64,000 nucleotides of DNA from MH13 sp040219355 (GCA_040219355.1 JAVJSN010000012.1:51847-115846), one strand, 5' to 3'; counted from the first letter of the stretch, positions 8,771 through 18,534 are shown. A program made the numbers and translations. Notes: a model not told the origin generated them from the letters alone.

Positions 8771-9331
8771 ATGGACGGTTTTGAGCTCAACAAGATTGTT
8801 GGTGCACTTCTGGGATCGGTTCTCGTTGTCATGCTCATCGGCTTTGCCGCTGAGCTTATCTATCATGTCGAAGAACCGGAAGTTGCCGGCTACTCCATTG
8901 AGGTTCCAGAAACCGAAGTTGCTGATGCAGGCGCCGCAGAAGAAGAGATGGTCTCGGTGCTTGATCTTCTGGCAACCGCTGATGTGGCCGCTGGCGAAAG
9001 CGCTGTGCGCCGCTGTGCCTCCTGCCACACCTTTGAAGAAGGTGGTGCTGATGGCGTTGGTCCACATATGTGGGGCGTGGTCAACCGAGCCAAAGGCTCC
9101 GTGGACGGCTTCAACTACTCCGATGCCATGGCTGCTGTTGGCGCTGCGGGCGAAGTTTGGGGCTTTGAAGAGCTGGATGGTTTCATCGCCAACCCGCGCG
9201 GCTACCTTGAAGGCACGACCATGGGCTTTGCCGGTATTCGCGATGTTGAAGATCGCGCTGACATTTTGGCCTATCTCAATACGTTGCAGGCTGAACCAAT
9301 TGACCTGTCCACGGTCGCCGCGACGCAGTAA
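8771..9331 (+). CDS. Membrane-anchored class I cytochrome c (CycM-like)
   Basis: A single-haem electron carrier tethered to the inner membrane and facing the periplasm. From the ATG at 8771 it has 186 residues: an N-terminal membrane helix (about 8-31), an acidic Pro/Glu/Ala linker (32-70), then a cytochrome c fold with CASCH (82-86) for covalent haem attachment and a likely axial Met in GTTMGFAG (Met151). This is the architecture of CycM/cytochrome c552 proteins that pass electrons to terminal oxidases. A longer open frame from 8594 exists, but the hydrophobic helix at the very start of the 8771 product makes the shorter form more likely. It is followed by a good intrinsic terminator. Confidence 0.92.
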   Translation: MDGFELNKIVGALLGSVLVVMLIGFAAELIYHVEEPEVAGYSIEVPETEVADAGAAEEEMVSVLDLLATADVAAGESAVRRCASCHTFEEGGADGVGPHMWGVVNRAKGSVDGFNYSDAMAAVGAAGEVWGFEELDGFIANPRGYLEGTTMGFAGIRDVEDRADILAYLNTLQAEPIDLSTVAATQ

Positions 9332-9360
9332 CACAAGCTCTTTGCAGGCCAAACAAACCA

Positions 9361-9388
9361 AAGCGTCGGAAGTTTCCGGCGCTTTTTT
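9361..9388 (+). terminator. Rho-independent terminator after the cytochrome c gene
   Basis: A 10 bp stem (9361-9370 with 9375-9384, one G-T pair) with loop AGTT is followed by a run of T, 30 bp after the cytochrome stop. It ends that transcript and isolates it from the ABC transporter operon, which begins about 210 bp further on. The rest of the 264 bp gap shows no gene. Confidence 0.85.
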
Positions 9389-9595
9389 GCGTCCAGAACC
9401 ATCAACACGTTCCATCACCATAGCGTGAACGCATGTCTGCCCTCGCCGCCGCGCCGCATCTGCGCCATATTCCCCATCACGTTTGGTTTCGAATCAGCGT
9501 GGCCGGATACGAATTGCATTCTTTCTGCTTCGCACCGTGTGCTTTCGACGGCCTGATGAGAAAAGGACGACACTAATGTGTGAAGGTACTGCCTC

Positions 9596-11668
9596 GTGAT
9601 AATCGCTGACCGCAATGGTCACAGCAGTGGCATGGCTGCCGCTGTCAAAGTTACCGGGCTCGCCGTGTGGTTGACGGTTGGTTTTCTGGTGTTCACCGGT
9701 TCGGCTGCCAACGCGCAGAGTGAGCCCAACGCTGAAGCGCCTGCTGCGGTAGGGCAAGAGAGTGAACAACCCATCGAGTTGGCTGAACCGATCTATGATG
9801 ATTGGCAGCATTTCATCACGCTCAACGAAGGCGCGCCGAAATATCCCGAAGGGTTTGAGCATTTTGATTATGTGAACCCAGAGGCGTCCAAAGGCGGTTC
9901 TGTTCGCCTGGCTGACCTGGGTACCTTCGACAGCCTAAACTTTGTGCCGCCACGCGGGATAACACCGCTTGGGATTGGGCTTGTCTACGACACGCTCACA
10001 ACGCCCTCAGATGATGAACGCTCGGTTCAGTACGGTTTGCTGGCCGAGTCGATGCGCTATCCCGATGACTATTCCTATGTCACCTACCGGCTGCGCGACG
10101 GCGCCCGCTGGCATGATGGCACGCCCGTTACACCGGCCGATGTGGTGTTTTCCTTCAACGCATTGGTTGAACATAACCCACAACAGGCGGCCTATTATTC
10201 GCATGTGACGACCGCGCAGATCAGCGGCGAACGCGATGTCACCTTCACCTTTGACCAGACTGGTAACCGCGAACTGCCCCTTATCGTTGGTCAGCTCACG
10301 GTGCTGCCTGCCCACTGGTGGACGCAACCTGATGCCAACGGCAACACCCGCGATATTTCACGGGGTACGTTGGAAGCACCGCTGGGCTCAGGGCCCTATC
10401 GCGTTGGCTCGGTGATTGCCGGACGTAGCATAAGCTACGAGCGCGTTGACGATTATTGGGGTGCTGATCTCAATGTGAATGTCGGCCATCACAATTTCGA
10501 TACGATCAGCTACACTTTTTTCCGCGACAGCGATGTGGCCTTTGAAGCCTTCAAGGCCGATGCATTTGACTTTCGCATAGAGAACCGCGCGCGCAACTGG
10601 GCGACGGGCTATGATATCGACGCGGTTGAGGATGGACGGATTGTCCTGGAGGAGTTTGCCGAGCCCTATCGCAGCCGAGGGCTGATGGTCGGCTTCGTGA
10701 TGAATGCCCAGCGCCCGGTGTTCCAGGACCGCAACATCCGCCGGGCGATGAACTACGTGTTCGATTTCCAGGCCCTCAATCGCGGTTTGTTCTTCGACAG
10801 CTACCGCCAATATGACAGCTACTTCACTGGTCTTGAGGAACTGGCAAGCTCTGGCGTGCCGCAAGGCGATGAGCTTGCGCTGCTGGAAGAGTTGCGCAGC
10901 GACGGTCTTGTCATTCCTGATGAGGTTTTCACAACGGCGCATTTCAACCCAGCCAATGAAACGCCAGAAGCGCGGCGCGAAAACATCCGCACCGCGCTTG
11001 ACCTGTTTGAAGCGGGTGGCTGGACGGTGCGCGAAGAGGTTGATCCGGAGCAGGCTGGAACCGGATTCATCCATAGAATTCTGGTTGCCATTGGCCTACG
11101 CTCCGACCCAACGCGCCGTATCATGCGCGATGCATCCGGCGCGCCAGTATCTATCGAGCTTTTGCTTAACGGACCAACGCAAGAGCCAGCGGCCAATCAG
11201 CTGGCGCAGTCGCTGGAGCTGGTCGGCATCGAGTTGGTCATTCGTATCGCCGATTCCTCGCAATACACCAACCGCGAGCGCTCGCGTGACTACGACATGA
11301 TCTATTCCGGCTGGGTGCAGTCCTCCTCACCTGGCAACGAACAACGCGATTTCTTTGGCTCGCAGTCTGCTAGCATCGAAGGCACCCGCAACACCGCCGG
11401 TGTTTCCGATCCGGCAGTGGATGCCCTGATTGAGCGCATTATTTTTGCCGAGGACCGCGACGCACTTGAAGTGGCGGCCCGCGCCATGGATCGGGTTCTG
11501 TTGTGGAACCATTATGTGATCCCCGGGTGGGGCGTGCCGGCGGCGCGTATCGCGCGCTGGGACAGGTTTGATCGCCCAAATACCTTGCCGACTTACGACA
11601 TCGGGTTTCCGACCATCTGGTGGTACGAAGAAGAGCGCGCCGCACGCACAGGGGAAGCCAATCAATGA
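9596..11668 (+). CDS. Extracellular solute-binding protein family 5 (YejA-like), first of two
   Basis: Periplasmic receptor of a peptide ABC transporter. It has 690 residues from a GTG at 9596, which is preceded at a suitable distance by GAAGG; an in-frame ATG at 9632 also fits. A Sec-type signal (about 13-41, ending SAANAQS) leads into a family 5 binding domain with the oligopeptide-receptor marks YRLRDGARWHDGTPVTPADV, PLGSGPYRV and YWGADLNVNVGHHNFD, which place it with YejA proteins. It is somewhat longer than usual, with an extra loop near FIHRILVAIGLRS. Its stop overlaps the start of a second binding protein by 4 nt (ATGA), so one transporter may use two receptors. Ligand not deducible. 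Confidence 0.92.
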   Translation: MIIADRNGHSSGMAAAVKVTGLAVWLTVGFLVFTGSAANAQSEPNAEAPAAVGQESEQPIELAEPIYDDWQHFITLNEGAPKYPEGFEHFDYVNPEASKGGSVRLADLGTFDSLNFVPPRGITPLGIGLVYDTLTTPSDDERSVQYGLLAESMRYPDDYSYVTYRLRDGARWHDGTPVTPADVVFSFNALVEHNPQQAAYYSHVTTAQISGERDVTFTFDQTGNRELPLIVGQLTVLPAHWWTQPDANGNTRDISRGTLEAPLGSGPYRVGSVIAGRSISYERVDDYWGADLNVNVGHHNFDTISYTFFRDSDVAFEAFKADAFDFRIENRARNWATGYDIDAVEDGRIVLEEFAEPYRSRGLMVGFVMNAQRPVFQDRNIRRAMNYVFDFQALNRGLFFDSYRQYDSYFTGLEELASSGVPQGDELALLEELRSDGLVIPDEVFTTAHFNPANETPEARRENIRTALDLFEAGGWTVREEVDPEQAGTGFIHRILVAIGLRSDPTRRIMRDASGAPVSIELLLNGPTQEPAANQLAQSLELVGIELVIRIADSSQYTNRERSRDYDMIYSGWVQSSSPGNEQRDFFGSQSASIEGTRNTAGVSDPAVDALIERIIFAEDRDALEVAARAMDRVLLWNHYVIPGWGVPAARIARWDRFDRPNTLPTYDIGFPTIWWYEEERAARTGEANQ

Positions 11669-13527
11669 ACCTGAGAACGCCGTCCCTCATCTTGCGCAAC
11701 GTCACGCGCCGCTCAGTTCTCAAATCCACCGGTGTTGTGGCAGCAGCAACCACGCTTCCCTTATCCGCCTTCGCGCAAGGCTCAGTGACGCGCAGCCATG
11801 GACTTTCCTCCTTCGGCGAATTGGCGTTGCCTGCCGACTACACGCACTTCCCGCACGTCGATGTTGATGCACCAAAGGGTGGCATGCTGAGCTACCAGCC
11901 CGGCACGCGCTTCTTCAACCAGAACTTCCTGACCTTCAACACGCTGAATCCCTTTGTTTTGCGGGGCGATGCACCCACCCGGCTGGAGATAACGTTTGAC
12001 ACCCTTATGAAAGGCAGCGGTGACGAGGCCGACGCCCTCTATGGTCTGCTTGCCCAATGGGTGGAGTTCACCGATGACGGGCTGACCTATGACTTCAAGA
12101 TCAGGGCAGAAGCACGCTTTCACGATGGTGCGCCAATAACAGCAGGGGACGCTGCGTGGTCATTTACGACCCTCAAAGAGCAGGGGCACCCGAACCTCGC
12201 CAGCCTGCTTGCAGAGATGGAGAGCGCGGAGGCTTTGGAGGAGGATGTTGTTCGCGTCCGCCTGGCCCCAGGGCGGCCGCGCGACCTTCATCTGAGCGTT
12301 GCTGGTCTGCCTGTCTTCAGCCAGGCCTTCTTTGCAGGCCGGGAATTTGATGCGGCCACGCTGGATCCGATCCTTGGCTCCGGGCCCTACCGGGTCGGTG
12401 ATCTGGAGGGCGGTCGCTTCATCCACTATGATCGGGTTGCTGACTATTGGGGCGCTGACCTGCCGATCAACCTTGGCCAGAACAACTTCGATCGCATCCG
12501 GGTGAATTTCTACCGTGATCGTGATGTTGCCTTTGAAGCCTTTAAGGCAGGGGAAATGAACGTCCGCGAGGAGTTCACTTCGCGCGTCTGGGCCACCGAG
12601 TACACGTTTCCATCTGTCACATCTGGCGAAGTGGTTCAGGCCACCTACCCCGATGACCGCCCATCAGGCGCTCAGGGGTTTTATTTCAACACGCGCCGTT
12701 CAAAGTTCGCCGATCCGAAGGTGCGTGAAGCGCTTGGTCTTCTGTTTGACTTTGAATGGTCCAACGAACGCCTGTTCTTCGGGCTTTACGACCGCACGGT
12801 CTCCATGTTCCAGGGCGCGCCTTACATGGCCAGCGGCCTGCCCAGTGAAGCAGAGCTGGCACTGCTGGAACCTTTCCGCAACGATTTGCCAGAGTCGGTG
12901 TTCGGTGAGCCCTATGTGCCGCCGGTTTCCGATGGTTCCGGGTCGGACCGCACCCTGCAGCGTCGCGCCAACCAGATGCTCAACGATGCGGGGTGGACGC
13001 TTGTCGACGGGCAGCGTGTCAACGCTGAAGGCGTGCAGATGCAGATTGAGTTTCTGTTCTCTTCGCCGGTTTTTGAGCGGATTGTGAACCCCTACATTCA
13101 AAACATGCAGCGCCTCGGCATCGACGCCACGATGCGCACCGTTGATGGCGCGCAGTATCAAGGACGGCTCAACGAATTTGACTTTGACATCACCACCATG
13201 CGGCTGGCTGGTACGCTGACCCCCGGAGCAAACCTGCGATCGGTGTACGGCTCGCAATTTGCCGATGTTCCAGGCTCATTCAATCTCGCAGGGATCAGGG
13301 TGCCAGCGGTGGACGCCCTCATCGAGAAAGCCGCGCAAGCGGAAAGCCGCGATGAGCTTTACACCATTTTGCGGGCGATGGACCGGGTGCTCCGGCCTTA
13401 TCATTTCTGGGTTCCGCAATGGACGAAGGCCGAGCACTGGATGGCCCACGAAAGTGATATCGGTGTCCCACCGACCAAACCGCGATACGCCCTGCCGATC
13501 GAGACACATTGGTGGATGGAAGCATGA
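11665..13527 (+). CDS. Extracellular solute-binding protein family 5 (YejA-like), second, Tat-type signal
   Basis: A second peptide-type periplasmic receptor in the same operon, 620 residues from the ATG that overlaps the previous stop. Its leader contains TRRSVLKSTG followed by a weakly hydrophobic stretch and AFAQG, matching a twin-arginine signal, so it is probably exported folded, unlike its neighbour. Family 5 marks are present: FKIRAEARFHDGAPITAGDA, ILGSGPYRVGDL and YWGADLPINLGQNNFDRI. It is clearly homologous to the protein encoded just upstream, so the pair probably arose by duplication. A 140 bp gap with a palindrome separates it from the permease genes. The open frame upstream of 11665 is not used. 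Confidence 0.92.
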   Translation: MNLRTPSLILRNVTRRSVLKSTGVVAAATTLPLSAFAQGSVTRSHGLSSFGELALPADYTHFPHVDVDAPKGGMLSYQPGTRFFNQNFLTFNTLNPFVLRGDAPTRLEITFDTLMKGSGDEADALYGLLAQWVEFTDDGLTYDFKIRAEARFHDGAPITAGDAAWSFTTLKEQGHPNLASLLAEMESAEALEEDVVRVRLAPGRPRDLHLSVAGLPVFSQAFFAGREFDAATLDPILGSGPYRVGDLEGGRFIHYDRVADYWGADLPINLGQNNFDRIRVNFYRDRDVAFEAFKAGEMNVREEFTSRVWATEYTFPSVTSGEVVQATYPDDRPSGAQGFYFNTRRSKFADPKVREALGLLFDFEWSNERLFFGLYDRTVSMFQGAPYMASGLPSEAELALLEPFRNDLPESVFGEPYVPPVSDGSGSDRTLQRRANQMLNDAGWTLVDGQRVNAEGVQMQIEFLFSSPVFERIVNPYIQNMQRLGIDATMRTVDGAQYQGRLNEFDFDITTMRLAGTLTPGANLRSVYGSQFADVPGSFNLAGIRVPAVDALIEKAAQAESRDELYTILRAMDRVLRPYHFWVPQWTKAEHWMAHESDIGVPPTKPRYALPIETHWWMEA

Positions 13528-13615
13528 CAGGCTTGGGAAGCTTATGCCTCCTAGCCCCGAAAGCCGACAGGCTACCTGGGGTCTCGCGCCGCGGTCGTGA
13601 AACCGTTTCTTCGAG

Positions 13616-13645
13616 GTCCCGGATTGCGCTTTGCTTGTCCGGGAC
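13616..13645. repeat. REP-like palindrome between transporter genes
   Basis: A perfect 8 bp inverted repeat (GTCCCGGA at 13616-13623, TCCGGGAC at 13638-13645) with a 14 nt loop, in the 140 bp gap between the second binding protein and the first permease. Short palindromes with this GTCCCGG core are common in intergenic DNA of Hyphomicrobiales. No T-run follows; in an operon such a structure often tunes mRNA stability so that binding proteins outnumber permeases. Confidence 0.65.
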
Positions 13646-13667
13646 TTGGGTCAGGACTTAACAAACG

Positions 13668-14774
13668 ATGCTCGCCTATATCGTCCGCCGCGTTCTTTTG
13701 ATGGTTCCCACAATCCTGGGCATCATGGCGCTATCGTTTGCCGTTGTGCAGTTCGCACCCGGTGGTCCGATTGAGCGTGTGATTGCGCAGCTGCAAGGCA
13801 CAGACGTCAGCGCGACCGAGCGCTTCACCGGTGGCAGCGGCGACTTTTCTGGCCAAGAACAAGATTTAGGCTCAGGCGGTGAAGGTTCGGGAGTTTATCG
13901 CGGCGCGCAGGGATTGGACCCGGAATTCATCGCCGAGCTTGAACGCCAGTTTGGTTTCGATAAGCCACCGCTGGAACGCTTCGCCTTGATGATTTGGAAC
14001 TATGCCCGCTTTGATTTTGGCGAGAGCTATTTTCGCGATGTCGAGGTGATCGATCTCATCATCGAAAAGCTGCCGGTCTCCATCTCGCTCGGGCTTTGGA
14101 TGACGCTGCTTTCCTATGGCATTTCCATTCCGCTCGGCATCGCCAAGGCGGTCAAAGACGGCACGCGTTTTGATATCTGGACCAGCGGCATCGTCATTGT
14201 TGGCTACGCTATTCCCGGTTTTCTGTTTGCCATTCTGCTCATTGTTCTGTTTGCCGGTGGATCCTTCTGGGACCTGTTTCCACTCACCGGCCTGACCTCC
14301 GAAAACTGGGATCAACTCTCCTGGTGGCAAAAGATCTTGGATTATTTCTGGCACCTCACCCTGCCACTGATCGCTATGGCGGTGGGCGCTTTTGCCACCA
14401 CGACACTGCTCACCAAGAACTCGTTCTTGGACGAAATTCGCAAGCAATATGTCACCACCGCGCGGGCCAAGGGTCTGGATGAGCGTACCGTGCTTTACGG
14501 CCACGTGTTTCGCAATGCGATGTTGATCATCATCGCCGGGTTTCCCGGCGCCTTTATCTCCGCCTTCTTCACCGGGGCGCTGCTGATTGAGACGATCTTC
14601 TCGCTGGATGGGCTCGGTCTGCTTGGCTTTGAGAGCATTTTTGGACGCGACTACCCGGTCGTGTTCGGCACGCTGTACATCTTCTCCTTGATGGGCCTTG
14701 TCGTGGCTCTACTGTCGGATCTTGTGTACATGTGGGTTGATCCGCGCATTGACTTCGAGGCGCGTAGAACCTGA
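13668..14774 (+). CDS. yejB: Peptide ABC transporter permease, YejB type
   Basis: Integral membrane half of the transporter channel. It has 368 residues with an N-terminal membrane helix (MLAYIVRRVLLMVPTILGI), a periplasmic Gly/Ser-rich loop (about 45-80) and at least five further helices. The DppB/OppB-type domain ends with the EAA loop TARAKGLDERTVLYGHVFRN, which contacts the ATPase. YejB proteins carry the long first periplasmic loop and this ending. The ATG at 13668 lies shortly after a purine-poor leader; the stop TGA overlaps the next ATG by one base, coupling it to yejE. It works with the products of the genes at 14774 and 15940. Confidence 0.93.
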   Translation: MLAYIVRRVLLMVPTILGIMALSFAVVQFAPGGPIERVIAQLQGTDVSATERFTGGSGDFSGQEQDLGSGGEGSGVYRGAQGLDPEFIAELERQFGFDKPPLERFALMIWNYARFDFGESYFRDVEVIDLIIEKLPVSISLGLWMTLLSYGISIPLGIAKAVKDGTRFDIWTSGIVIVGYAIPGFLFAILLIVLFAGGSFWDLFPLTGLTSENWDQLSWWQKILDYFWHLTLPLIAMAVGAFATTTLLTKNSFLDEIRKQYVTTARAKGLDERTVLYGHVFRNAMLIIIAGFPGAFISAFFTGALLIETIFSLDGLGLLGFESIFGRDYPVVFGTLYIFSLMGLVVALLSDLVYMWVDPRIDFEARRT

Positions 14775-15943
14775 TGGACGCGCGCAACCCCGCCATTGAC
14801 GTTGAATTGGAGCCCGCAGCGAGCGATGCGCCTGTGCAGATGAAGCGCAAGGGGCTGTCGCCACTCAATGTACGGCGGCTCAACAATTTCAAAGCCAATA
14901 AGCGCGGCTGGTGGTCGCTTTGGATTTTTCTCGCCCTTTTCCTCCTCACCCTCTTTGCCGAACTGGTGGCCAATGAGCGCCCGTTGATCGTCTCCTATCA
15001 GGGCGAGTTGCTTTTCCCCGTTTTTATCGATTACCCGGAGGAGAAGTTTGGCGGGTTTTACGCCATCACCCGTTACTACGACCCGTTTATCCGCGAGGAG
15101 ATCGAGGCCAATGGTTGGATGATCCACGCGCCGATCCGCTATGATCACACCACGCGATCCTATGCCTCGCAGATGCCCTATCCGATCGCGCCGACCTGGA
15201 TGCTGGAGAGGGAAGAGGCTTGCGCCAACCTTCCCAATGGCACCGAAGATGCCTTTTGCGGGCCGGGCGGCTATCATTGGCTGGGCACCGACGATCAGGG
15301 CCGCGATGTGGCCGCGCGGCTCATCTATGGCTTCCGCCTTTCGGTCCTGTTCGGCCTGACGCTAACGCTGATCTCCTCGGTCATCGGCATCGCGGCAGGC
15401 GCGGTGCAGGGCTATTTCGGCGGCTGGACGGACCTGTTGTTCCAGCGCTTCATCGAGATCTGGACCTCGATCCCCTCGCTCTATCTGCTGCTGATCTTTT
15501 CGGCCTTCTTCGTCCCTGGCTTCTGGACCCTACTTTTCATTCTGCTGCTCTTCAGCTGGGTGGCGCTGGTGGGGCTGGTGCGCGCTGAGTTTTTGCGTGG
15601 GCGCAACCTTGAATATGTTCGTGCGGCGCGGGCGCTGGGCCTCTCGGACGTGCGGATCATGTTCCGCCACATCCTGCCCAACGCGATGGTCGCGACCGTT
15701 ACCTTTTTGCCGTTCATTCTGTCCGGCTCGATCACAACGCTGACTGCGCTCGACTTTTTGGGCCTTGGCCTGCAAGGCGACGCGCCGTCGCTGGGTGAAT
15801 TGCTGGCGCAGGGCAAAGAAAACCGCAACGCGCCATGGCTGGGCCTCACCGGCTTCCTGACCATCTCGATCATGCTCTCGCTGCTGATCTTTATCGGGGA
15901 AGCGGTTCGTGATGCCTTCGACCCTCGAAAGGTGGAGGGATGA
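14774..15943 (+). CDS. yejE: Peptide ABC transporter permease, YejE type
   Basis: Second channel subunit, 389 residues. A cytoplasmic N-terminus is followed by one helix (about 44-63), a large periplasmic insert (about 65-165) with YPIAPTWMLEREEACANLP and the DppC-family mark HWLGTDDQGRDVAARLIYG, then five helices and the EAA loop VRAARALGLSDVRIMFRHIL. The big insert before the HxLGTDxxGRD motif is typical of YejE compared with DppC/OppC. Start and stop both overlap neighbouring genes (1 nt with yejB, 4 nt with yejF), so the three are translated as a unit. In Brucella and enterobacteria the orthologous system imports peptides and peptide antibiotics. Confidence 0.94.
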   Translation: MDARNPAIDVELEPAASDAPVQMKRKGLSPLNVRRLNNFKANKRGWWSLWIFLALFLLTLFAELVANERPLIVSYQGELLFPVFIDYPEEKFGGFYAITRYYDPFIREEIEANGWMIHAPIRYDHTTRSYASQMPYPIAPTWMLEREEACANLPNGTEDAFCGPGGYHWLGTDDQGRDVAARLIYGFRLSVLFGLTLTLISSVIGIAAGAVQGYFGGWTDLLFQRFIEIWTSIPSLYLLLIFSAFFVPGFWTLLFILLLFSWVALVGLVRAEFLRGRNLEYVRAARALGLSDVRIMFRHILPNAMVATVTFLPFILSGSITTLTALDFLGLGLQGDAPSLGELLAQGKENRNAPWLGLTGFLTISIMLSLLIFIGEAVRDAFDPRKVEG

Positions 15944-17553
15944 GCGCCCCCTTGCTTCAGGTGAAGGACCTTTCGGTCGCCTTTCGTTCCGGCGATGAGG
16001 TGAACACCGTTGTCGACCAGGTCTCGTTCGAAGTTGCGATGGGCGAAACAGTGGCCCTGGTCGGCGAGTCGGGATCCGGCAAATCCGTCTCCGCGCTCTC
16101 AGTTTTGCAGCTTCTGCCCTATCCGGCCGCCTCGCACCCCTCAGGCTCCATCCAGTTTGATGGGCAGGAGCTTCTCGGCGCTGATGACAAACAATTGCGG
16201 TCGGTGCGCGGCAACGAGATTTCGATGATCTTTCAGGAGCCTATGTCTTCGCTTAACCCGCTGCATAGCGTGGAGAGGCAAGTGGGCGAAGTGCTGAAAG
16301 TCCATCAGGGTATGCGCGATGAAGCGGCGCGTGTGCGCACTCTGGAGCTGCTTGATCGTGTTGGCATCAAGGATCCGGAAAGCCGGCTGCGCAGCTATCC
16401 GCACCAGCTGTCCGGCGGTCAACGCCAACGTGTGATGATTGCGATGGCTTTGGCAAACACGCCGAAGCTCCTTATCGCCGATGAACCAACCACCGCGCTG
16501 GATGTGACCGTGCAGGCGCAGATTCTGCGGCTGTTGGTGGAGCTTCAGCAAGAGCTTGGGATGGCGATGCTGTTCATCACCCACGATCTTGGCATTGTCC
16601 GCCGACTGGCAAAGACCGTGAACGTGATGCAGGGTGGCAAGATTGTTGAGCACGGCCCGGTGAGGGACGTTTTCGCCAACCCGCAACATCCCTACACACA
16701 GATGCTGCTTTCCACCGAACCCTCTGCCGCGCCGCTGGGCGAGCCAGATGAGACCGTCACATTGGCGGCTGATGATCTGAAGGTCTGGTTCCCGGTGAAA
16801 AAGGGCATCCTGCGCCGCACCCACAGCCACATCAAAGCCGTCGATGGCGTCGATCTTTCCATCCGCCAAGGCGAGACATTAGGCATCGTTGGTGAGTCCG
16901 GCTCTGGCAAGACCACGCTGGGCCTGGCGCTTTTGCGGTTGACGGAGTCCAAGGGTGCCATCCGCTTCAATGACATGGACATCACCGACCATGGCACCAA
17001 GCAGATGCGCCCGCTGCGCAGTGAGCTTCAGGTGGTTTTTCAGGATCCCTTCGGGTCGCTATCCCCGCGCATGTCAGTGTCCGACATCATTGAAGAGGGG
17101 CTGCTCATCCACCAGCCGAAGATGGGGTATCTGGAGCGCGACAGGGAGATCATTGCCGCGTTGGAGGAGGTGGGCCTCGATCCAGAAACCCGCTTCCGCT
17201 ACCCGCACGAGTTTTCCGGCGGGCAGCGCCAGCGCATCTCCATCGCCCGCGCATTGGTGCTCAAACCGCGTGTGATCCTTCTCGATGAGCCGACGTCGGC
17301 GCTGGATATGAGTGTGCAAGCGCAAGTGGTCGACCTGCTGCGTGACATCCAGAAAAAGCATAATCTGGCGTATCTGTTCATTTCACACGACCTCAAGGTC
17401 GTTCGCGCCCTTTCCCACCGGATTCTGGTGATGAAGGATGGCAAGGTGGTGGAATCAGGCACGCGCGAAGAGATTTTCGACAACCCCAAAGAGCCTTACA
17501 CGCGAGAGCTGATTGCAGCCGCGTTCGACGAGACCATGCTGGCGGCGGAGTAG
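15940..17553 (+). CDS. yejF: Peptide ABC transporter dual ATPase, YejF type
   Basis: One polypeptide (537 aa) carrying both ATPase domains of the transporter. The first half has Walker A GESGSGKS (42-49), signature LSGGQRQR and Walker B LLIADEPTTALD; the second half has GESGSGKT, FSGGQRQR and VILLDEPTSALD. Each half also has the oligopeptide-transporter C-terminal extension that follows the ABC fold (for example NPQHPYTQMLLSTEPS). A fused double ATPase is the hallmark of the Yej system, whereas Opp/Dpp systems use two separate proteins. It overlaps yejE by 4 nt. It is the last transporter gene; the hydrolase downstream starts 21 bp later and may be cotranscribed. Confidence 0.95.
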   Translation: MSAPLLQVKDLSVAFRSGDEVNTVVDQVSFEVAMGETVALVGESGSGKSVSALSVLQLLPYPAASHPSGSIQFDGQELLGADDKQLRSVRGNEISMIFQEPMSSLNPLHSVERQVGEVLKVHQGMRDEAARVRTLELLDRVGIKDPESRLRSYPHQLSGGQRQRVMIAMALANTPKLLIADEPTTALDVTVQAQILRLLVELQQELGMAMLFITHDLGIVRRLAKTVNVMQGGKIVEHGPVRDVFANPQHPYTQMLLSTEPSAAPLGEPDETVTLAADDLKVWFPVKKGILRRTHSHIKAVDGVDLSIRQGETLGIVGESGSGKTTLGLALLRLTESKGAIRFNDMDITDHGTKQMRPLRSELQVVFQDPFGSLSPRMSVSDIIEEGLLIHQPKMGYLERDREIIAALEEVGLDPETRFRYPHEFSGGQRQRISIARALVLKPRVILLDEPTSALDMSVQAQVVDLLRDIQKKHNLAYLFISHDLKVVRALSHRILVMKDGKVVESGTREEIFDNPKEPYTRELIAAAFDETMLAAE

Positions 17554-17574
17554 ATGCGCTCAAAGGCTGGCTGA

Positions 17575-18534
17575 ATGAAGTGGTTTCTTCTCCTTGTCGG
17601 TCTCCTGGTTGCCGGATTTGCAATCGCCAACTGGCTGGCAGGCCGTGAAACCAATAGGCGCCTTGCTGCCTTGGAAGAGCAAAGCCGGCTCATCGAAACG
17701 CGTCACGGCCAACTCGAGTATCAGAGCTGGGGAGAAGGCCCCACGATCCTCGTCCTGCACGGCGCGGGTGGTGGCTTTGACCAAGGAGCCTTGCTAGCTG
17801 GTGCCATCGGACCCGATGGCCACCGCACCATAAGCGTTTCGCGCTTTGGTTATCTACGCAGCATGCTTCCTGATGATGCCTCCCCGACGGCGCAGGCGTA
17901 CGCCTTAGTGGACTTGATGGATGCCCTCGGCGTCGAACGTGCGCATATCTTGGCGATGTCCGGCGGGGTGCCGTCCGCCCTGCGCTTTGCCGCGCTCTTT
18001 CCAGACCGCACAGGGAGGCTCGCCCTTCTATCGTCCGCGCCCATTACCCCTTTCAGCCGGGAGATCGAAGGCCGCCCGGTTCCAACCTGGGTCTATTCGA
18101 TGCTATTTGGGAACGACACGGTGTACTGGCTTCTATCCCGTTTTGCCCGCCCCCAACTTCAGGCCGCGTTCGACGCGCAGAAGGAGTTGATGGCAGCCGT
18201 GAGTCCAGAAGAGCAGCGTTTCGTTAATGCATTGATTGACGGCTTCCTTCCAGCCTCACAGCGCCTGCCGGGCCTTAACAACGAGGGTGCGGCCGTCGAT
18301 CCATCTCTCGACTATGGGTTGGGAACCATCACCGCCGAGAGCTTCATCGTGCACACAGAGGATGATGCGATGAACCCGGCCAGCGTAGGCGCCTATATCG
18401 CCGACGGTCTGCCGAACGCGACCTATCTTGTGTTGCCCTCGGGGGGACACTTGCTACTGGGACACCATCAAGCGTTGCGTGCTCGCCTAACGACCTTCCT
18501 TAATGCTGACGGAGTCCCGCGCGCAAACGACTGA
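17575..18534 (+). CDS. Alpha/beta hydrolase, membrane-anchored
   Basis: A 319-residue serine hydrolase of the alpha/beta fold with an N-terminal membrane helix (about 3-22) and so probably a periplasmic catalytic domain. Visible elements are the oxyanion loop LHGAGGG (61-67), the nucleophile elbow LAMSGG (Ser129; canonical pattern S-x-G with Met before Ser), an acid in HTEDDAMNP and the catalytic His in GGHLLLGH. Substrate specificity cannot be read from the sequence. It starts 21 bp after yejF in the same direction and may be the last gene of that operon; a peptide-related role is possible but not shown. Confidence 0.85.
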   Translation: MKWFLLLVGLLVAGFAIANWLAGRETNRRLAALEEQSRLIETRHGQLEYQSWGEGPTILVLHGAGGGFDQGALLAGAIGPDGHRTISVSRFGYLRSMLPDDASPTAQAYALVDLMDALGVERAHILAMSGGVPSALRFAALFPDRTGRLALLSSAPITPFSREIEGRPVPTWVYSMLFGNDTVYWLLSRFARPQLQAAFDAQKELMAAVSPEEQRFVNALIDGFLPASQRLPGLNNEGAAVDPSLDYGLGTITAESFIVHTEDDAMNPASVGAYIADGLPNATYLVLPSGGHLLLGHHQALRARLTTFLNADGVPRAND

